NCBI RefSeq assembly: GCF_011762045.1
Contig: NZ_JAASQS010000009.1
Location: forward strand, 186,001 to 250,000
DNA: 64,000 bases
Reading direction: 5' to 3'
From: Rhizomicrobium electricum
GTDB taxonomy: Bacteria; Pseudomonadota; Alphaproteobacteria; Micropepsales; Micropepsaceae
Positions 61,283-64,000 of this stretch are shown here, piece after piece (position 1 is the stretch's first letter; the number at the start of each line of letters is the position of its first letter). The translations under genes and the position numbers were made by a program. The notes beneath the pieces were generated by a model. It was not told where the DNA came from. It ran no database searches and saw nothing but the letters and a program-made list of their open reading frames with translations.

Positions 61283-61972
61283 ATGTCCAAGGATTGTTGC
61301 GGCGAGACCGCCTGTAGTTCCGAAATGCCCGCCCTGCGGGCGCGTGAAACCGAAGATACCTGCGGCTGCGAAAGCGTCGGCCGCTCGGTCGAAACCGGCT
61401 CGCCGGCGTTCCGGCGGACGGTCTGGATCGTGCTGGCGCTCAACGCCGCGATGTTCCTGATCGAGACCGTCGCCGGACGGCTGGCAGGTTCGCTGGCGCT
61501 GCAGTCCGATGCGCTCGACTTCGCGGGCGATACGGCGACCTATGCCATCAGCCTTGCCGTCATCGGACACGGCGTAGCGTGGCGGGCGCGGGCGGCGCAG
61601 TTGAAAGGCGTCGTGCTCGGCGGTTTCGCCGTGTTCGTGCTGGGATCGGCGCTGTGGCGGAGCTTTGTGACGGGCGTGCCGGAAGCCACCACCATGGGCG
61701 TGGTCGGCGTAATGGCGCTGGCGACCAACGTGACCGCCGCCCTGCTCTTGATGCGCTACCGCGACGGCGACGCCAATGTCCGCTCGGTCTGGCTGTGCTC
61801 GCGCAACGACGCGCTGGGCAATATCGCGGTGCTGATCGCGGCGGGCGTGGTGGCGGTGACCGGCACCAAATGGGCCGACCTCGCGGTGGCGACGATCATG
61901 GCGAGCCTGTTCCTGTCGACCGCGACGCAGATCGTGCGGCAGGCACGGATGGAATTGGCGGGGGCGGCGTAA
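61283..61972 (+). CDS. Cation diffusion facilitator-type metal transporter
   Basis: A 229-residue membrane protein with about six transmembrane helices and a Cys-rich N-terminus (MSKDCCGETACSS, TCGCES) that could bind or deliver metal. SDALDFAGDTATYAISLAVI corresponds to the CDF metal-site helix, and SRNDALGNIAVLIAAGVVAV to the second metal-site helix, where Asn/Asp replace the usual His/Asp. It probably exports Zn, Co or Cd. It lacks the C-terminal cytoplasmic domain of full CDFs. The ATG at 61268 lies inside the operator, so 61283 is preferred; the message may be nearly leaderless. Confidence 0.82.
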   Translation: MSKDCCGETACSSEMPALRARETEDTCGCESVGRSVETGSPAFRRTVWIVLALNAAMFLIETVAGRLAGSLALQSDALDFAGDTATYAISLAVIGHGVAWRARAAQLKGVVLGGFAVFVLGSALWRSFVTGVPEATTMGVVGVMALATNVTAALLLMRYRDGDANVRSVWLCSRNDALGNIAVLIAAGVVAVTGTKWADLAVATIMASLFLSTATQIVRQARMELAGAA

Positions 61973-61979
61973 ACACAAA

Positions 61980-62157
61980 TGTCATCCCCGGCCGAGCAAA
62001 CGTAGCGCAGTGGGGACCCAGGTCTTCAAACCTCAACGATCGCAGAAAACACGACGGATCTCACCGCCAACGGCGTGCGAGCGGATGCACCTGGGTTCCC
62101 TTCCCCTCGCCCGCTACCGTTGCTCCGCAACGCTACCGGTCTCGGCCGGGAATGACA
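61980..62157. repeat. MITE-like palindromic element, copy B
   Basis: TGTCATCCCCGGCCGAG (61980-61996) and CTCGGCCGGGAATGACA (62141-62157) are terminal inverted repeats matching at 16 of 17 bases. Inner arms GGGGACCCAGGT (62012-62023) and ACCTGGGTTCCC (62089-62100) match at 11 of 12. It fills nearly the whole gap between the transporter stop and the ABC-F stop. Copies A and C share the ends. Confidence 0.8.
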
Positions 62158-62165
62158 GTTCGGAG

Positions 62166-63968
62166 CTACTTCCCCTCGATCTCTTCGCGCAGGGTTTCGA
62201 GTTCGAGCCAGCGGTCTTCGCACGCCGTGCGTTCGGCTTCGGCGGCGGTGAGGCGGTCGGAGAGTTTGGTCACCCGCGACGGGTCCTTGGCGTAGAGCGC
62301 GGGATCGGCCAGTTCGGCGTGCAGCTTCTCGATTTCCTTGCTCAGCTTGTCGATCTGACCGGGCAACTTTTCCAGCGCGTGCTTGTCGTTGAACGACAGC
62401 TTGCGGCGCGGCGCATCGGCCTTGGCGCGCGGCGCGGACTTTTCCTTCTTCTCTTTCTCGGGCTTGGCCGCTTCGACGCCGCCGCCACGCTGCGCCACCA
62501 TATCGGTGTAGCCGCCGGCGTATTCGGTGAAGCGTCCGTCGCCCTCGGCATAGAGGATCGCGGTCACGGTGCGGTCGAGAAAATCGCGGTCGTGGCTGAC
62601 CAGCAGCACGGTGCCGGGATACTCGTCGATCATCTCTTCGAGGAGATCGAGGGTTTCGAGATCGAGATCGTTGGTCGGTTCGTCGAGCACCAGCAGATTG
62701 CCCGGCTTGGCGAGCGCCTTGGCCAGCAGCAAGCGCGCCCGTTCGCCGCCCGACAGCACTTCCACCGGCGTGCCGGCCTGCTCGGGCAGGAACAGGAAGT
62801 CCTGCATGTAGCTCATGACGTGGCGCATCTGGCCGCCGACTTCGACCTTGTCGCCGTGGCCGCCGGTGAGAACCTCTTTGAGCGACGCCTGGCCGTCGAG
62901 CAGCGCGCGGCTCTGATCGAGGGTCACCAGCGCGATGTTGGTGCCGTGAATGACCTCGCCGGTATCGGGCTCCAGACGCTTGGTGAGAAGCTTTAAAAGC
63001 GTGGTCTTGCCGGCACCGTTGGAACCGATCACACCGATCCGGTCGCCTCTTAAGATGCGGGTCGAGAAGTCCGTTACAACCGGCTTATCGCCGTAGCTTT
63101 TCGAGATGCCGCGCGCCTCGATCACACGGGTGCCGGCACTGCCCGCCTCGCTGACGGAAAAACTCACCTGCCCGAGCTGGCGGCGGGCCTCGCGACGCTC
63201 GCGGCGGAGTTCGCCGAGCAGCGCCATGCGGCGGACATTGCGCTTGCGCCGCGCAGTGACGCCGTAGCGGACCCAATGCTCCTCGGCGACGATCTTGCGG
63301 TTCAATTTCTGGCGGTCGCGTTCTTCTTCTTCGAGGAGCTGATCGCGCCAGGCCTCGTAACCGGAAAAGCCGCGATCGAGCCGCTGGGTCTTGCCGCGGT
63401 CGAGCCACACCGTGGCGCGCGACAGCCGTTCGAGGAAGCGCCGGTCGTGGCTGATGAGAACCAGCGCGCCGCTCATCGCCGTAAGCTCGCCTTCCAGCCA
63501 TTCGATGGCGGGCAGATCGAGATGATTGGTGGGCTCGTCCAACAGCAGAATATCGGGCTCAGGCGCCAGCACGCGCGCCAAGGCGGCACGACGCGCCTGC
63601 CCGCCCGACAATGCGTCGATGGACTCGCTCCCCGACAGGCCCAGCATGCCGAGCAGATAATGCGCACGCGAAATGTCGTCGCCCGGCGCGAGACCGCCGG
63701 CCACGTAAGCCAGCGTATCGGGATAGCCCGACAAATCCGGCTCTTGCGGAAGGTAACGAATGGTGGCGTCGGGCTGCGCAAAGCGGCGGCCGCCATCGGG
63801 CTCCAGCATGCCGGCCGCGATTTTCAGCAACGTCGACTTTCCGGAGCCGTTGCGGCCGACCAGACACAGGCGTTCGCCGGGTTCGACGAACAACTCGGCG
63901 CCGTCGAGCAGCGGCGTGGTTCCGATCGTCAGATGGACGTCTTGCAGAGTCAGAAGCGGTGCGGGCAT
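62166..63968 (-). CDS. uup: ABC-F family ATPase (Uup-like)
   Basis: A 600-residue soluble protein with two ATP-binding cassettes. Walker A motifs are GRNGSGKST and GSNGAGKTT. Signature motifs are LSGGQARRAALARVL and LSGGERARLLLAKAL, and Walker B motifs are ILLLDEPTNHLDL and LVLDEPTNDLDL. A linker of about 80 basic residues (RRKRNVRRMALLGELRRERR) and a C-terminal coiled coil (KLPGQIDKLSKEIEKLHAEL) identify the Uup branch. There are no membrane domains. ABC-F proteins act on ribosomes, and Uup also affects DNA transposon excision. Confidence 0.93.
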   Translation of the reverse strand: MPAPLLTLQDVHLTIGTTPLLDGAELFVEPGERLCLVGRNGSGKSTLLKIAAGMLEPDGGRRFAQPDATIRYLPQEPDLSGYPDTLAYVAGGLAPGDDISRAHYLLGMLGLSGSESIDALSGGQARRAALARVLAPEPDILLLDEPTNHLDLPAIEWLEGELTAMSGALVLISHDRRFLERLSRATVWLDRGKTQRLDRGFSGYEAWRDQLLEEEERDRQKLNRKIVAEEHWVRYGVTARRKRNVRRMALLGELRRERREARRQLGQVSFSVSEAGSAGTRVIEARGISKSYGDKPVVTDFSTRILRGDRIGVIGSNGAGKTTLLKLLTKRLEPDTGEVIHGTNIALVTLDQSRALLDGQASLKEVLTGGHGDKVEVGGQMRHVMSYMQDFLFLPEQAGTPVEVLSGGERARLLLAKALAKPGNLLVLDEPTNDLDLETLDLLEEMIDEYPGTVLLVSHDRDFLDRTVTAILYAEGDGRFTEYAGGYTDMVAQRGGGVEAAKPEKEKKEKSAPRAKADAPRRKLSFNDKHALEKLPGQIDKLSKEIEKLHAELADPALYAKDPSRVTKLSDRLTAAEAERTACEDRWLELETLREEIEGK

Positions 63969-64000
63969 GGGGCTCGTTTAGCCCACGCCGCGCACCACGT

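Noticed and set aside
1..64000. tRNA genes, rRNA genes, CRISPR arrays, prophage and insertion sequences
   Set aside because: I scanned by eye for T-loop-like GGTTCGA contexts, regularly spaced repeats, transposases and integrases and found none. A dedicated tool could still reveal a tRNA I missed.

Overview
The window is a GC-rich, gene-dense bacterial chromosome segment. It carries no rRNA, tRNA, CRISPR array, prophage or transposase that I can recognise. The gene content points to an aerobic, free-living alphaproteobacterium: a DUF2842 membrane protein next to heme A synthase, FixJ-type and degenerate receiver regulators, a CoA-binding protein close to O-acetylhomoserine sulfhydrylase, a TonB-dependent receptor, PAS-only proteins and a PEP-CTERM protein. 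GH9, GH127 and PL5-type carbohydrate enzymes suggest a plant-litter or soil life. A Rhizomicrobium/Micropepsales-like lineage would fit, but that is inference and was not checked against any database.

Layout. 1-4.4 kb: signalling and regulation (PAS fragment, flavodoxin-fold oxidoreductase, degenerate receiver, FixJ-type regulator, LysR, XRE). 4.4-8.3 kb: a complete cyoABCD operon for a bo3-type quinol oxidase on the minus strand. 8.5-12.3 kb: cheW and a chemoreceptor, then a LuxR-type regulator. 12.4-15.7 kb: exported hydrolase, AraC regulator, DoxX-like protein. 15.9-17.5 kb: rplM-rpsI and a PAS protein. 17.7-20.3 kb: a 24-codon ORF with tandem rare Cys codons, behind its own promoter-like sequence, leading into a TonB-dependent receptor. 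21.8-26.9 kb: sulfur and redox genes (CoA-binding protein, Rrf2 regulator, AhpD-like protein, metY), ctaA, and a fusion of a host-attachment/eRF1-like domain to a ribosome-hibernation domain. 27.2-37.9 kb: FkbM methyltransferase, GH9, ferritin-like protein, PEP-CTERM protein, flavin monooxygenase, SOD, prolyl oligopeptidase, alginate-lyase-like protein. 37.9-42.6 kb: an osmotic-stress locus in which trehalose synthesis genes lie between two MscS channels. 42.5-48 kb: PLP decarboxylase, beta-hydroxyacid dehydrogenase, purU, a glycosyltransferase and a cluster of palindromic intergenic repeats. 48.2-64 kb: GH127, Fe-ADH, asnS, an M10/RTX protease, MarR, SDR, an S9 peptidase, a MerR/CDF metal-efflux pair and an ABC-F ATPase.

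The parts most worth a second look are the Cys-Cys mini-ORF before the TonB receptor, the baeRF-like/HPF fusion, the Rrf2 operator, the three related MITE-like elements bounded by TGTCAT(C/T)CCCG termini, and the GH9 enzyme with Asn in place of a catalytic-site Asp.
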